A stretch of DNA of 64,000 bases from JALOLV01 sp046295175 (GCA_046295175.1 JBKBNY010000001.1:186001-250000); one strand, 5' to 3'; shown: positions 15,896 through 25,934, counted from the first letter of the stretch. The notes: generated from the letters alone by a model not told the origin. A program made the numbers and translations.

Positions 15896-16759
15896 ATGAA
15901 AAAACAAATTAAGTTTAAAATTCGTGGGCATCGAGAAAACATTGGTACTACCACCATTTATCGATTATTGCCCAATCAATATACCCATCATGCTGGTCAT
16001 TTTGTATTTTTAGATTATATACCCCCTTTTATGATAAGGGAGAAACAGCTAAATCCAAATTTTGCCCATCCGCATCGTGGCATCGCTACGCTTACTTATA
16101 TCCTAAACGGTGAAGCCGAACATTTTGATAGTCGTGGACACAAAGGAATGGTACATTCTGGCGGTGTGCAATGGATGAAAGCAGGAAATGGAATTGTGCA
16201 TAATGAATCGATGGGGCCAGATACCAAAACCGAGGGTAAACTTTTACACGGATTTCAGTTTTGGATAAACCTTCCGGCAAAACAAAAAAAAGAAAACCCA
16301 GAATACATGGCTCTTCAAGCTGAGGAATTACCATTGTTGCAGCTGGATGACAACGCAGGGACGCTGAAAGTAGTTGTGGGCGAGTACGGAGGGCAGAGTT
16401 CAAAAATCCCTACTTATGCCAAACAATTCTTGTATCACGTTCGATTAAATGCGGGTAAGCAAATTACACTTCCAACTGTTGCTGGGCAGGAATATGCTAT
16501 TTTTCTACCTCAACATGACCTTACTATTAATAACGAAAGCTTTTTTACTGGCGATTTGATTGGTTTCAGTGAAGAAGGTAGCTTCATCGAAATCAGTAAT
16601 AATTTGAACATCGAAACTGATTTTATCCTTTTTGGAGGCGAAAAATACACCGAACCTTTTGTTGCTCAAGGCCCCTTTGTGATGAGTACCGAAGAAGAAA
16701 TCAGAGATGCCTACTATGATGCCAAGAAAGGTAAATATGGAAAGATAATTTACAGTTAA
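15896..16759 (+). CDS. Pirin family bicupin protein
   Basis: The 287-residue protein has the pirin N-terminal cupin with metal ligands in FAHPHRGIATLTY (two His) and NGIVHNES (His and Glu), matching the 3-His-1-Glu site of pirins. The C-terminal cupin follows (residues about 170-287). Some pirins open quercetin (quercetinase), others act in redox signalling, and the sequence does not decide between these. It is followed after 26 bp by a DoxX gene, a pairing often under HxlR-type control. Confidence 0.92.
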   Translation: MKKQIKFKIRGHRENIGTTTIYRLLPNQYTHHAGHFVFLDYIPPFMIREKQLNPNFAHPHRGIATLTYILNGEAEHFDSRGHKGMVHSGGVQWMKAGNGIVHNESMGPDTKTEGKLLHGFQFWINLPAKQKKENPEYMALQAEELPLLQLDDNAGTLKVVVGEYGGQSSKIPTYAKQFLYHVRLNAGKQITLPTVAGQEYAIFLPQHDLTINNESFFTGDLIGFSEEGSFIEISNNLNIETDFILFGGEKYTEPFVAQGPFVMSTEEEIRDAYYDAKKGKYGKIIYS

Positions 16760-16785
16760 AATAAATAATAAATCAAACAAAAAAG

Positions 16786-17190
16786 ATGACAACTCCCAAA
16801 AAATCTAACTTATTACACATTGTGTTATGGGTTATTCAAGTATTATTAGCCGTAGCATTTGGAATGGCAGGTTTTATGAAAACAACCGCACCCATCGAAC
16901 AACTCTCTGAGATGGGAATGAAATTTGTGAATCATACCAGTGTTGAGTTGGTGCGTTTTATCGGTGTTTCCGAAATCTTAGGTGCGATAGGTTTAATACT
17001 ACCATCGGCTCTTCGAATCAAACCTATCCTGACACCGATTGCGGCTATTGGTATTGCTACAATCATGGTTTTGGCTGTACGTGAGCATTTAACTCAGAAT
17101 GAGCCTATTATCGCAAATGTAGTTATGTTTGCATTGGCAGCATTTGTAGCGTGGGGAAGATTAAAAAAAGCTCCCATTAGCCCCAAATAA
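16786..17190 (+). CDS. DoxX family membrane protein
   Basis: The 134-residue protein has four hydrophobic spans (about residues 10-30, 50-72, 78-95 and 103-123) and the DoxX features GMAGFMKTTAP and FIGVSEILGAIGLILP. DoxX proteins accompany redox and stress operons, but their activity is poorly defined. It is in an operon with pirin (26-bp gap) and ends at a strong terminator. Confidence 0.88.
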   Translation: MTTPKKSNLLHIVLWVIQVLLAVAFGMAGFMKTTAPIEQLSEMGMKFVNHTSVELVRFIGVSEILGAIGLILPSALRIKPILTPIAAIGIATIMVLAVREHLTQNEPIIANVVMFALAAFVAWGRLKKAPISPK

Positions 17191-17205
17191 TTAAACCAAA
17201 CGATG

Positions 17206-17248
17206 AAAGAACATTCCAAACTCTTGAGACTTGGAATGTTCTTTTTTG
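17206..17248 (+). terminator. Intrinsic terminator after doxX
   Basis: A 14-bp perfect stem, AAAGAACATTCCAA (17206-17219) with TTGGAATGTTCTTT (17231-17244), has an 11-nt loop and runs into T's. Confidence 0.92.
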
Positions 17249-17307
17249 ATGTCTTATCAAAGGGGTTTTATAAATATAACCCATTAAATTTTTGAGCAGT
17301 ATGAACT

Positions 17308-18531
17308 TTATTGTTTTTTCACTAACTCTTTTACCCCTTCCAAAACGATAGGCCCAGTTTGTTTACCCACCGACATACGGGTAAGGTACTCGGCATGTGG
17401 CAGCGTGTTGTCTTCAAAATATTTAGGTTTGAGAATGTACCCCAAGGCATCATTGCCAAGTCCAAGTACGAAATTGGTACCCTTGCCCATCATTTTCTTC
17501 GATTCGATGGCATAATATGGGGCGGTTTCGCCGGGATGGGTGATGAATTGGGCATTACCGATGCTGAAAAATGAAATTTCGGTTTCTACGTTTTCATTGA
17601 TTTTTCTTTTGATGATACCCATAGCCGAAAGTTGTTTCCAGCCTTCGTTTTCAACCGGAATACTGATTTTCTTGTTTCTGTATTGAATCGCATTGGTTTT
17701 CAATGGTTTAGCGTTTTTCAAAGCCAGACTCACTGTATTTGCCAATTCGCTACCACGTTTATAGGCGTTTTCAAAGGTTTTGGCTTTTTTTTCGGGTTGA
17801 ACCCAACCACCAATCGCTCCTTGAAGAAACAACACTTCTCCACCTATTTTCTTTTTGAGTTCTTCGTAATAGCCATGAATATAATCAGCCGAAACCTCCG
17901 ATGCTACGGCATCTATAAAAGTAGGATGACAGGCAAAATTGACAAGCGTGGCGATGGCTTTCTGTTGCGAATCTTTGAACTGAATGATACTGACTGCTCG
18001 GTCTATTTCCTCATTACAAATGTTTTCGACCCACGGCTCTCCAAAAGTAGTTTCGGCCGTAAAGGCTTTGGCATCTTTCTGATTTTCAAAGGCGTATTTA
18101 ATTTGTTTGGCAGACGTTGAAATAAGAAAATCCATGTAAGCATCATCTACCCCACTTTCCGAAAAATCTTTCCCCCAAATACCCACTACATCGGGTCCGG
18201 CGTGCGTGTGGGTAGAACTTACCACAATTCTTTCGACCGGAAACTTACAAATTTCAGCGGTCTTTTGTCTGATTTTCAACACATCAGAATACAACAAACC
18301 AATACAATCCAAAGTCAAGAGAGCCACGTTTTCTTTGCCCGAACTTATCACCACCGCCTTGGCAAAAAGGTTATCGTGAATACCTGTAAACTTACGGTTT
18401 TGCTTGTCGCCAGCTATGTAAGTCCCCACTGATGGGTTAATGGATGCCGATGAAGTTCCCACTTTTAGGTTTTGGGCAGTTACTTGCTGAAAAACGAGCT
18501 GAATGAATATGAGCTTAAACAAATTTTTCAT
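17308..18531 (-). CDS. Secreted neutral/alkaline ceramidase-like protein
   Basis: The 407-residue protein has a Sec signal (KNLFKLIFIQLVFQQVTAQ) and the N-terminal domain of neutral/alkaline non-lysosomal ceramidases: VGTSSASINPSVG, SSTHTHAGPD (zinc-binding HTH) and FACHPTF. It is much shorter than true neutral ceramidases (about 650 residues or more) and lacks their C-terminal domain, so it may act on other amides. It begins one base after the stop of the PVC-type cytochrome protein gene, so the two are co-transcribed. Confidence 0.85.
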   Translation of the reverse strand: MKNLFKLIFIQLVFQQVTAQNLKVGTSSASINPSVGTYIAGDKQNRKFTGIHDNLFAKAVVISSGKENVALLTLDCIGLLYSDVLKIRQKTAEICKFPVERIVVSSTHTHAGPDVVGIWGKDFSESGVDDAYMDFLISTSAKQIKYAFENQKDAKAFTAETTFGEPWVENICNEEIDRAVSIIQFKDSQQKAIATLVNFACHPTFIDAVASEVSADYIHGYYEELKKKIGGEVLFLQGAIGGWVQPEKKAKTFENAYKRGSELANTVSLALKNAKPLKTNAIQYRNKKISIPVENEGWKQLSAMGIIKRKINENVETEISFFSIGNAQFITHPGETAPYYAIESKKMMGKGTNFVLGLGNDALGYILKPKYFEDNTLPHAEYLTRMSVGKQTGPIVLEGVKELVKKQ

Positions 18532-18532
18532 A

Positions 18533-21466
18533 CTACTTTTTCCCTCCTTTTTGTAAAAAGTCTAACAAATCTGCCATTTCTTGATTAGAAAGAGCGTTTT
18601 CAAATCCCTCCATCATCAAAGATGTACCCAAAGAACGGAACGTTTTGATTTCTGATTTGTTAATCGTCACTTTTTCGCCACCTATTTTATGAATCGTAAC
18701 CGATTTATCGGTTTCGTTGGCTACAATGCCCATGTGTATCGCACCGCTTTTGGTTTCGAGGCTATGGTTTACATATTTGGGGTCCACGGCGGCGTTAGGG
18801 TCGAGAATGTCGTGCATTACAGTAGCTTTGCTTTTTCTGCTGATTTCGGTTAAAACCGGACCCACCTCGTTCCCAATATTGCCATATTTGTGGCAAGTAG
18901 CACAGGTATTGCTAAACACTTTTTCGCCATTTTGAGCATTGCCTTTGAGTGTAAGAGCAGGTTTCATTTTATCCATGGCAGCTTGGCGGTTGCTTACTCC
19001 CGAATCGCTGAATAGTTTTTTGGCTCGGCGTTTGGTGTCTTCATTATCTGTCCACCAAAGTAGGGTACGTCTTCTTTCGAGGTCAAAATTCATTTCTCCG
19101 ATGTTGATAATCCCTTTTTCAAGCCCCGTCAATAAAGCATCGTGGTTCGACTCAATGTAGAGCAATAAATCGCTGGCATACCGACGGGTTTGCGGACTGA
19201 GGTCTTTCCACATAGCTACTACTTTACCGCCAATTTCCTTTTCTCTGTAATTGGAAAGCTGACGTAGAGCATTTTCTTGTAGCTTGAGCGGTTGATTATT
19301 TTTTAGGCATTCGTACAAAATAGCCGATTTTTGCGGATACGGAACAAAATCCAACAAAGAAAGGTATTGCACCCGAACCGAGTCTGGCAACGAGGTATTT
19401 AGCACATTTTGTGAGGCTTCATTGCTATACTTCAAAAACTGAGGCGATGGTTGTAATTTTAAAATTTGTCGAATTGATGCCAGCTGGGTCAGTAAATCTA
19501 ATTGGGCATTGTTTTCGAGAGAAGTAAGTTGATTCTCAATCGTTTTTCCATCAACCTTATCCAGATTTTGAGCCAATTGTTTCATCACCAATGCCCGCTC
19601 CTTATCTGTGAGTTGAGAAGATTGAAGGCTCGAAAGTATTGAGGCAATTTCATCTGTCGAACCCGATGTATTCAATGCCAACGAAGCCAATAAATCTGAA
19701 TTAGGGCGTTTTTCTTTGGCAATTTCGGTAAAAAGTTGAGTTGTTTTACTTTGAGCCGCCAAGGTAATAGCTGCTACATTCCATTCATCATTAGATAGTT
19801 GAGCCGATTGAACCAAAGCATTGAGTATTTTTGCCTGATTCTTTTGATAGGCTGGGTGAGTTTCGGGTAATGTACTCAAACTCAAAGCGGCTTGCATACG
19901 CACGCGGGCGTTGGTATCTTGAAGCAATGCTATTGTTTTAGCCAAAATGGTTTCATTTTCGGTCAAATAACTTTCGGCAATTTTCAGAATACTCTCTTTG
20001 AACGACGAACTACCATTTTGCAATTCATTTGCTACTTCATCGGCGGTTAGTTTACCCGAATGACTCAAAATCCAGAGGGCATGCAATCGAGCCAATTCAT
20101 TTTCAGATTTGAATAGGTTTTTTAGACCAACGAAGGCTTCGTTGCTCAAAGAGCCTTCCATCAAGATTCTGTGGGCTGTATTTCGTACCCACTGATTAGC
20201 ATTTTCGAGCGATTTCAATAAGCCATCGGTACTTTTAAATTGTTGAAAATCAAATTTCTCATGCCCATTGACCGATGAAATTTTATAAATTCTCCCTTGG
20301 TTTTTACCTGCATCGAGGTCTAAAGTTTTTTCGATTTCGTCGGGAATCCATTCAGGGTGTTCAATGACTTTCCGGTGCATATCCATCACATACATAGAGC
20401 CATCGGGTCCTACGCTCATATTTACAGGCCTAAAAGCCCTATCAGTACTTGCCAAAAAGTCTTTATTTTCGAGCATCCTCGAAGCCGTAAAAGATGCTCC
20501 ATTGGGCTTAATTTTATCGACATGTATTAGGTTTAGCACCACATCGGCCACCCAAACGGTATTTTTATATTTTTCACCAAAAGCACCTCCTCCATAGTAA
20601 GTAATGCCGCAAGAGCCTGAAAAATACCCCGATTGCTCCGGGTGATTTACTCGGTCTTCTTGCTCGCCAATCGGGAAAATACGAGCCAGTCCGTTTTCGT
20701 CATGGTCAGAGATATTCTGTAAAGTATTTTCGGTCAGAATCCGTTTACCTTTGAGGTAGCGGTCAGGAAAAACCAGATGCGAAATATGCGTAAGGTTATG
20801 GGTTTCAAAGAAATGCCCGTATTCATTCATCCCCAATCCAAAACCTCCCGAAGATTCTCCGAGGCGTTCCATTTGGCGAGTTTCGAGGTTAAATCTCAAA
20901 TCTTGTCCACGCAAATCAAGAGCAGTAGTGGTATCACCCCACCAATACGGTTTACCATCGTTTCCGCCATTAGCGACATAAATCCAGTTGTCGATACCGT
21001 AGGTGAGTCCGTTGTAATTGTGCTGCAAATTATCCTTTGCAAAGCCCCCCATCAAGGTATCAACTTTTTCTACTTTGTAGTCGCTGTTCTCATCACGCAA
21101 CTGCAACAAATAAGGTGGTGCAGCCACCAATACACCTTTTTTGTAAGGCATAAACGAATCTGCCAAGCCTAAATTCTCGGCAAAAACGATGGTACTATCA
21201 TACACACCGTCGTTGTTTTTATCTTTCAAGACCAACAATCGGCTTTTTTTATCTTCCATCGGGTAGCCCGGCATTTCGAGTACCATGGCATCGCCATTTT
21301 CATTGAATTCCAAATCAACGGGGTCTTTGATGAGTGGTTCTGAAGCTACCAATTCTAAATAAAAGCCCTCTTCAATCTCGAAACCTTCGGGGTTTTTGTG
21401 GGGCTTTTGACAAGATAGAAAAAGTATGAGGCTAAAACAGATAAAGCATGTTAATACAGTACGCAT
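18533..21466 (-). CDS. PVC-type sugar/alcohol dehydrogenase-like lipoprotein with HEAT repeats and cytochrome c
   Basis: The 977-residue protein starts with a lipoprotein signal (LFLSC at about residues 15-19). Residues about 25-400 form a beta-propeller of the putative membrane-bound dehydrogenase type (EIEEGFYLELVASEPLIKDPVDLEFN; later MSVGPDGSMYVMDMHRKV). A long HEAT-like helical stretch follows, then a C-terminal cytochrome c domain with NTCATCHKYGN at about residue 855. This layout, common in Planctomycetes and Bacteroidota, suggests oxidation of a carbohydrate with electron transfer through haem at the cell surface. It is first in a two-gene operon with the ceramidase-like gene. Confidence 0.87.
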   Translation of the reverse strand: MRTVLTCFICFSLILFLSCQKPHKNPEGFEIEEGFYLELVASEPLIKDPVDLEFNENGDAMVLEMPGYPMEDKKSRLLVLKDKNNDGVYDSTIVFAENLGLADSFMPYKKGVLVAAPPYLLQLRDENSDYKVEKVDTLMGGFAKDNLQHNYNGLTYGIDNWIYVANGGNDGKPYWWGDTTTALDLRGQDLRFNLETRQMERLGESSGGFGLGMNEYGHFFETHNLTHISHLVFPDRYLKGKRILTENTLQNISDHDENGLARIFPIGEQEDRVNHPEQSGYFSGSCGITYYGGGAFGEKYKNTVWVADVVLNLIHVDKIKPNGASFTASRMLENKDFLASTDRAFRPVNMSVGPDGSMYVMDMHRKVIEHPEWIPDEIEKTLDLDAGKNQGRIYKISSVNGHEKFDFQQFKSTDGLLKSLENANQWVRNTAHRILMEGSLSNEAFVGLKNLFKSENELARLHALWILSHSGKLTADEVANELQNGSSSFKESILKIAESYLTENETILAKTIALLQDTNARVRMQAALSLSTLPETHPAYQKNQAKILNALVQSAQLSNDEWNVAAITLAAQSKTTQLFTEIAKEKRPNSDLLASLALNTSGSTDEIASILSSLQSSQLTDKERALVMKQLAQNLDKVDGKTIENQLTSLENNAQLDLLTQLASIRQILKLQPSPQFLKYSNEASQNVLNTSLPDSVRVQYLSLLDFVPYPQKSAILYECLKNNQPLKLQENALRQLSNYREKEIGGKVVAMWKDLSPQTRRYASDLLLYIESNHDALLTGLEKGIINIGEMNFDLERRRTLLWWTDNEDTKRRAKKLFSDSGVSNRQAAMDKMKPALTLKGNAQNGEKVFSNTCATCHKYGNIGNEVGPVLTEISRKSKATVMHDILDPNAAVDPKYVNHSLETKSGAIHMGIVANETDKSVTIHKIGGEKVTINKSEIKTFRSLGTSLMMEGFENALSNQEMADLLDFLQKGGKK

Positions 21467-21971
21467 ACGAAAGTATAAATTAAGTTAGGGTACATTAAAT
21501 CGACTGAATAAATCCTTCACTTACTAATTCATTATAAAATCAAATAATTCGTAAAAATTGTTTGGTCAAGGCAATCATCTTTGACAATAAAGAGAAGTTT
21601 GCTGCCAAAATTGAATATTTCTAAGTGCTTCGTTTATGTGGTTTGAATGTCAATAAATGTTAAGTCATTCTGACAATGAAAAAATAGGCTTTTATAAAAA
21701 TTCCTATAAAGTTCTTAATTTTTCAAATATATTACACTTGATTAACAATATTTCATCTTCTTCATAATTCATTTCATCATGCCGCTGTAGCTATTCGGAT
21801 ACTTTTGGGTCAGAACCATATCGACAAGGTTGTGTTTTCCTGATTGTTTGCCCTTTGATGCTGGTTTGAAATCTACAAGACCAATATCGCTTTTTGTCTT
21901 TCAATAAAATATACTCACAATAAACTGCGTTGCCACAAAATCTTTCAAAAAGTCTCTCTGTCCTGCTTTTA
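21467..21971. other. Intergenic, 505 bp; possible degraded coding remnant
   Basis: Bases 21467-21770 are AT-rich with no motif I can name. Bases about 21775-21971, read on the minus strand, contain short open stretches in two frames (one with DIGLVDFKPASKGKQSG, one with GNAVYCEYILLKDKKRYW) broken by stops. This suggests a frameshifted remnant downstream of the Crp-like gene. I do not recognise the source protein. Confidence 0.3.
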
Positions 21972-22553
21972 TCATACTGATTTCATTTGCCTTTTGCGTA
22001 GCTTACTCAAAAACTCTGGCGTAATGCCCAGGTACGAAGCAATATAATGCTGGGGTACTCGATTGGGTAAGGTCGGGTAACGTTTCAGAAACTCGTTGAG
22101 TTTATCCATAGCCGAGTAAGTTACGGTTCGAAGGAGTCTTTTCTGAACAACCGCTAAATGTCGCTGAATCATCAGCCTAAACATTCGTTCTAATTTAGGT
22201 ACTCTGCGGAGCAACTCATCTTTTGATTCTCTCGAAAGCACTAAAAGTTCGCAATCTTCTAAGGTTTCGATATACATCATACTCGGAGTCTGATGCTCAA
22301 AACTCGTAATATCGCTCACCCACCAATCTTCAACTGCAAATTCAAGGGTAAGTTCTACCCCACGTTTATCAATAAAATATTCTCTTATACAGCCTTTTAA
22401 TACATACGCTTCAAAATTACAAACATCGCCCGCATTGAGAAGTACCGTCTTTTTTGGAAAACTCTTGAGACTGAGACATTTATTCACAATCGAAATCTCT
22501 TCGCTGTTTAGACTCACAAATCTTTCGATATATTGGTGAATGTTCTGATACAT
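21972..22553 (-). CDS. Crp/Fnr family regulator
   Basis: The 193-residue protein has an N-terminal cyclic-nucleotide-type barrel (AGDVCNFEAYVLKGCIREYFID) and a short C-terminal helix-turn-helix, PQHYIASYLGITPEFLSKLRKRQ. The cAMP-contact residues of Crp are not evident, as is usual in this Bacteroidota subgroup. It is divergent from the aldo/keto reductase gene (106 bp between starts), which may be its target. Confidence 0.88.
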   Translation of the reverse strand: MYQNIHQYIERFVSLNSEEISIVNKCLSLKSFPKKTVLLNAGDVCNFEAYVLKGCIREYFIDKRGVELTLEFAVEDWWVSDITSFEHQTPSMMYIETLEDCELLVLSRESKDELLRRVPKLERMFRLMIQRHLAVVQKRLLRTVTYSAMDKLNEFLKRYPTLPNRVPQHYIASYLGITPEFLSKLRKRQMKSV

Positions 22554-22659
22554 TTTGAGTAAATTCGTTGGTTAAATTAATTTCTTGTTCTGGTTCAATG
22601 TTTTTATTGAATTCTTATCTCAACTTTGCGAATCGAATTTATCACAAAAATATTAAACA

Positions 22660-23655
22660 ATGACATATTTACCCTCTCCTGAGCGTTACCAAACCATGGA
22701 ATACCGCCGATGTGGCAAAAGCGGAATCAAATTGCCAGCACTTTCGTTGGGTTTGTGGCATAATTTCGGAGGAATCGACAACTACGAAAATGCCCGAAAT
22801 ATGATAAAACTGGCATTCGACAAAGGAATTACACACTTCGATTTAGCCAATAATTACGGCCCACCTGCGGGTTCGGCCGAAGAAACCTTTGGAAGCGTCT
22901 TCAAAAAAGATTTGCAAGCATACCGCGACGAAATGCTCATAACAACCAAAGCTGGTTTTTATATGTGGCAAGGGCCTTATGGCGAGTGGGGTTCTAAAAA
23001 ATATTTGGTTTCGAGCTTAGACCAAAGCCTCAAACGCATGGGTCTCGACTACGTAGATATTTTCTACCATCACCGCCCCGACCCCGATACATCACTCGAA
23101 GAAACGATGTCGGCTCTCGACCTAATCGTGCGTCAGGGTAAGGCTCTGTATGTAGGAATCTCAAATTACAGTGCCGCCGATACCGAAAAAGCAGTAAAAA
23201 TCTTAAAGGAATTAGGTACGCCTTGCTTGGTGCATCAGGCCAAATATTCGATGTTTGAGCGTTGGGTAGAGGGTGGATTGTTGGATGTTTTAGAACAAAA
23301 CGGTGCTGGTTGTGTGGCGTTTTCGCCATTGGCACAAGGAATGTTATCGGACAAATATTTGAACGGAATTCCTGCCGACTCAAGGGCGGCTTCGGGTCGT
23401 GGAAACGGGGCATTGGAAGGTGAAAGAATCACGCAAGATAAAATCAATCAGATAATCAAACTAAACGAATTGGCAAAAGAACGCGGACAAAATCTGGCTC
23501 AAATGGCCCTGTCGTGGATTCTGAAAGACCCTCGAATCACATCGGTGATTTTGGGTGTGAGCAAGCCTGTGCAACTAACCGACTCTTTGAAGTGTCTTGA
23601 TAGTACAAAATTTACCGAAGACGAATTACAAACAATAAATCAGATTTTGGGTTAG
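22660..23655 (+). CDS. Aldo/keto reductase, YghZ (L-glyceraldehyde 3-phosphate reductase) type
   Basis: The 331-residue protein has the AKR tetrad elements THFDLANNYG (Asp and Tyr), ITTKAGFYMWQGPYG (Lys) and FYHHRPDP (His). The sequence MEYRRCGKSGIKLPALSLGLWHNFG and the WQGPYGEWGSKKYL segment are typical of the YghZ/AKR14 group. Members reduce L-glyceraldehyde 3-phosphate and methylglyoxal with NADPH. It is divergent from the Crp-like regulator. Confidence 0.9.
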   Translation: MTYLPSPERYQTMEYRRCGKSGIKLPALSLGLWHNFGGIDNYENARNMIKLAFDKGITHFDLANNYGPPAGSAEETFGSVFKKDLQAYRDEMLITTKAGFYMWQGPYGEWGSKKYLVSSLDQSLKRMGLDYVDIFYHHRPDPDTSLEETMSALDLIVRQGKALYVGISNYSAADTEKAVKILKELGTPCLVHQAKYSMFERWVEGGLLDVLEQNGAGCVAFSPLAQGMLSDKYLNGIPADSRAASGRGNGALEGERITQDKINQIIKLNELAKERGQNLAQMALSWILKDPRITSVILGVSKPVQLTDSLKCLDSTKFTEDELQTINQILG

Positions 23656-23901
23656 TTAATAATGTAGAATTTATCGAATATTCCGAATTATTCAAACAAG
23701 ATTATGCCTAAGACGTAATTGAGAAACTCAAGTAATTCGAAATAAGTGCAAACCATAGATTGATTAGTTCATGTTATTTGTCAATGGTTAATCGTTGAGA
23801 TAATTCTGATAATCAAGCAATTACGAATTCCTATCAGCAATTAACTATTTTCTATTAACTACTTATTAATCATTGAACCTCCAAGAACAAACTATTAAAA
23901 A

Positions 23902-25140
23902 ATGAAAAAAACAGCCTTATTATCATTAGCACTTAGCTCGGTTGTATATGTTTCGTGCGGACAAACAACTCCAGCCGAAACCGTAACCGCAAATGCAAGT
24001 GGCTCGCTACCACCTGTCGAGACAAAAGCACCGAATTCGCCAGAATATAAACCAGCTTTTGCGGGTCAGACCAGAGTTGCTGGCGTTAAAACCAAAACCC
24101 CTTACGAGTTTAAGGTCTTGACCGAAGGCTTGTCTTTTCCGTGGGGTGTGAAGTACATGCCCGATGGTAGATTGCTCGTAACCGAGAAAGAAGCGGGTAC
24201 ATTACGCATCGTAAAACAAAATGGAGAATTGAGTAAGCCGATTACTGGACTCCCTGCCGTAAACTCAAAAGGACAAGGTGGGTTACTCGGTATTACGCTC
24301 GACCCAAATTTTGAGCAAAACCGCATGATTTACTGGGCTTTTTCAGAAGATTTTGACGGTGGAACACTCACGGCAGTTGCCAAAGGAAAACTCTCGGCCG
24401 ATGAATCTAAAATCGAAGGTGCAACCGTGATTTATCGTGCTACTCCCGCATACAGAGGAAACCTCCACTACGGTGGCCGTGTGATTTTTGATAAAGACGG
24501 AAATCTTTTTGTGAGTACTGGCGAACGCTCAGACCTTGCTACTCGTCCGCAGGCACAATCGTTGAATTCGGGACTTGGAAAAATCATGCGTATCACAACC
24601 GATGGTAAGCCAGTTGCGGGTAATCCGTTTATGGGACAAGCCGGTGCAAGACCAGAACTTTACTCATACGGACACCGCAACGTGCAGGGCTTAACCTTTA
24701 ACCCTGCTAATGGTGAGCTTTTCTCGAATGAATTTGGCCCAAGAGGTGGCGACGAAATCAACCATGTGCGTCCGGGTAAAAACTACGGATGGCCGACAAT
24801 CACTTACGGAATTGAGTATAGCGGAAAGAAAATCGGTGAGGTGATTCAGCAAAAAGATGGTATGGAGCAACCAACTTATTATTGGGACCCATCGGTATCG
24901 CCAAGTGGTATGACTTTCTACAGTGGCGATTTGATTCCAGAATGGAAAAACAACCTTTTTGTGGGCTGCTTGAGCGGTATGCACATTGCTCGCTTGGTGA
25001 TAGAAAACAATAAAGTTGTAGGCGAAGAACGTTTACTTTCGGAAGAATATCAGCGTTTTCGTGATGTAACCCAAGGCAAAGACGGTGCAATTTACGCCGT
25101 TACCGACCAAGGCAGACTGTATAAGATTACGAAGAAATAA
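23902..25140 (+). CDS. PQQ-dependent aldose sugar dehydrogenase-like protein (YliI/Asd type)
   Basis: The 412-residue protein starts with a lipoprotein signal (VVYVSCGQ). From residue about 70 it shows the soluble glucose/aldose dehydrogenase propeller: LSFPWGVKYMPDGRLLVTEK, GGLLGITLDPNF, LHYGGRV (catalytic His region), YSYGHRNVQGL and GPRGGDEINHV. These proteins oxidise aldoses to lactones in the periplasm using PQQ; whether this organism makes PQQ cannot be seen here. A strong terminator follows. Confidence 0.88.
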   Translation: MKKTALLSLALSSVVYVSCGQTTPAETVTANASGSLPPVETKAPNSPEYKPAFAGQTRVAGVKTKTPYEFKVLTEGLSFPWGVKYMPDGRLLVTEKEAGTLRIVKQNGELSKPITGLPAVNSKGQGGLLGITLDPNFEQNRMIYWAFSEDFDGGTLTAVAKGKLSADESKIEGATVIYRATPAYRGNLHYGGRVIFDKDGNLFVSTGERSDLATRPQAQSLNSGLGKIMRITTDGKPVAGNPFMGQAGARPELYSYGHRNVQGLTFNPANGELFSNEFGPRGGDEINHVRPGKNYGWPTITYGIEYSGKKIGEVIQQKDGMEQPTYYWDPSVSPSGMTFYSGDLIPEWKNNLFVGCLSGMHIARLVIENNKVVGEERLLSEEYQRFRDVTQGKDGAIYAVTDQGRLYKITKK

Positions 25141-25144
25141 AAGT

Positions 25145-25176
25145 AAAAGGGAGCGTTGCAAAATGCTCCCTTTTTT
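25145..25176 (+). terminator. Intrinsic terminator
   Basis: AAAAGGGAGC (25145-25154) pairs with GCTCCCTTTT (25165-25174) around a 10-nt loop and continues into T's, 5 bp after the sugar dehydrogenase stop. Confidence 0.92.
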
Positions 25177-25256
25177 GTTTATAAACAGATTGAATTTCTA
25201 TTACTTGCTGATTTATAAGATTTCAGCTAAATTCGCTTTAATTAAATTCGGAGTAA

Positions 25257-25934
25257 ATGTTTCACGAAAATTTAGTCGAACAAATTTTAGGGTTATCGGA
25301 TGCACCTTTGCTTATTCAAGAAGTTAGTAATCGTCTTGAAGAAGAACGTCGCCGTCATGAGCAATTCTACAATCGTGCGACGAACCGTGACATTGATGAA
25401 TCTATGAAAGTAGAATTTATCAATGGCGAAATCGTTGTTCATTCGCCTGTGATGAAGCGACATAATGAAGCTACTACCAATCTTTTAGTTTTGCTTCAAA
25501 CTTACGTCAATATCCACGATTTGGGCTTCGTTGGTTACGAAAAAATCATGACGGTTTTTACTCGTAATGATTATGAACCAGACTTGGTTTTCTTCGGAAA
25601 TTCAAAAGCCGAAAAGTTTTCGTCAGACCAAACGCTTTTTCCTGTACCTGATTTTATAGTAGAAGTTTTATCGAAAGGCACGGCAAAAAATGACCGAGGT
25701 GTAAAGTACGACGATTATGAAACTCATAAAGTACCTGAGTATTGGATTATTGATGCCAAAAGCGAAACCGTTGAACAATATATTTTAGTACGAAACAAGT
25801 ACGAGTTGGTGATAAAATCGGCCGAAGGACGGTTAAAAAGTAAAGTTATCAAAGGTTTTGAGATACCAATACAAGCAATTTTCGATAAAAAAACTAATCT
25901 AAAAGTATTGAATGAAATAATTAAGAAAGCGTAA
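25257..25934 (+). CDS. Uma2 family (DUF820) PD-(D/E)XK endonuclease-like protein
   Basis: The 225-residue protein carries the Uma2 core: VEFINGEIVVHSPV, then EPDLVFFG, PDFIVEVLSKGTAKNDRGVKYDDY and PEYWIIDAKS. The D...ExL...K pattern is that of the restriction-endonuclease-like fold. Its function is unknown; the family is spread in many copies in cyanobacteria and some Bacteroidota, and a second member is at 47727-48329. The N-terminal 45 residues are coiled-coil-like (RLEEERRRHEQFY). Confidence 0.88.
   Translation: MFHENLVEQILGLSDAPLLIQEVSNRLEEERRRHEQFYNRATNRDIDESMKVEFINGEIVVHSPVMKRHNEATTNLLVLLQTYVNIHDLGFVGYEKIMTVFTRNDYEPDLVFFGNSKAEKFSSDQTLFPVPDFIVEVLSKGTAKNDRGVKYDDYETHKVPEYWIIDAKSETVEQYILVRNKYELVIKSAEGRLKSKVIKGFEIPIQAIFDKKTNLKVLNEIIKKA

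Noticed and set aside
25257..25934. Uma2 genes as transposases of a mobile element
   Set aside because: Uma2 proteins are nuclease-like, but no terminal inverted repeats or target duplications surround either copy.
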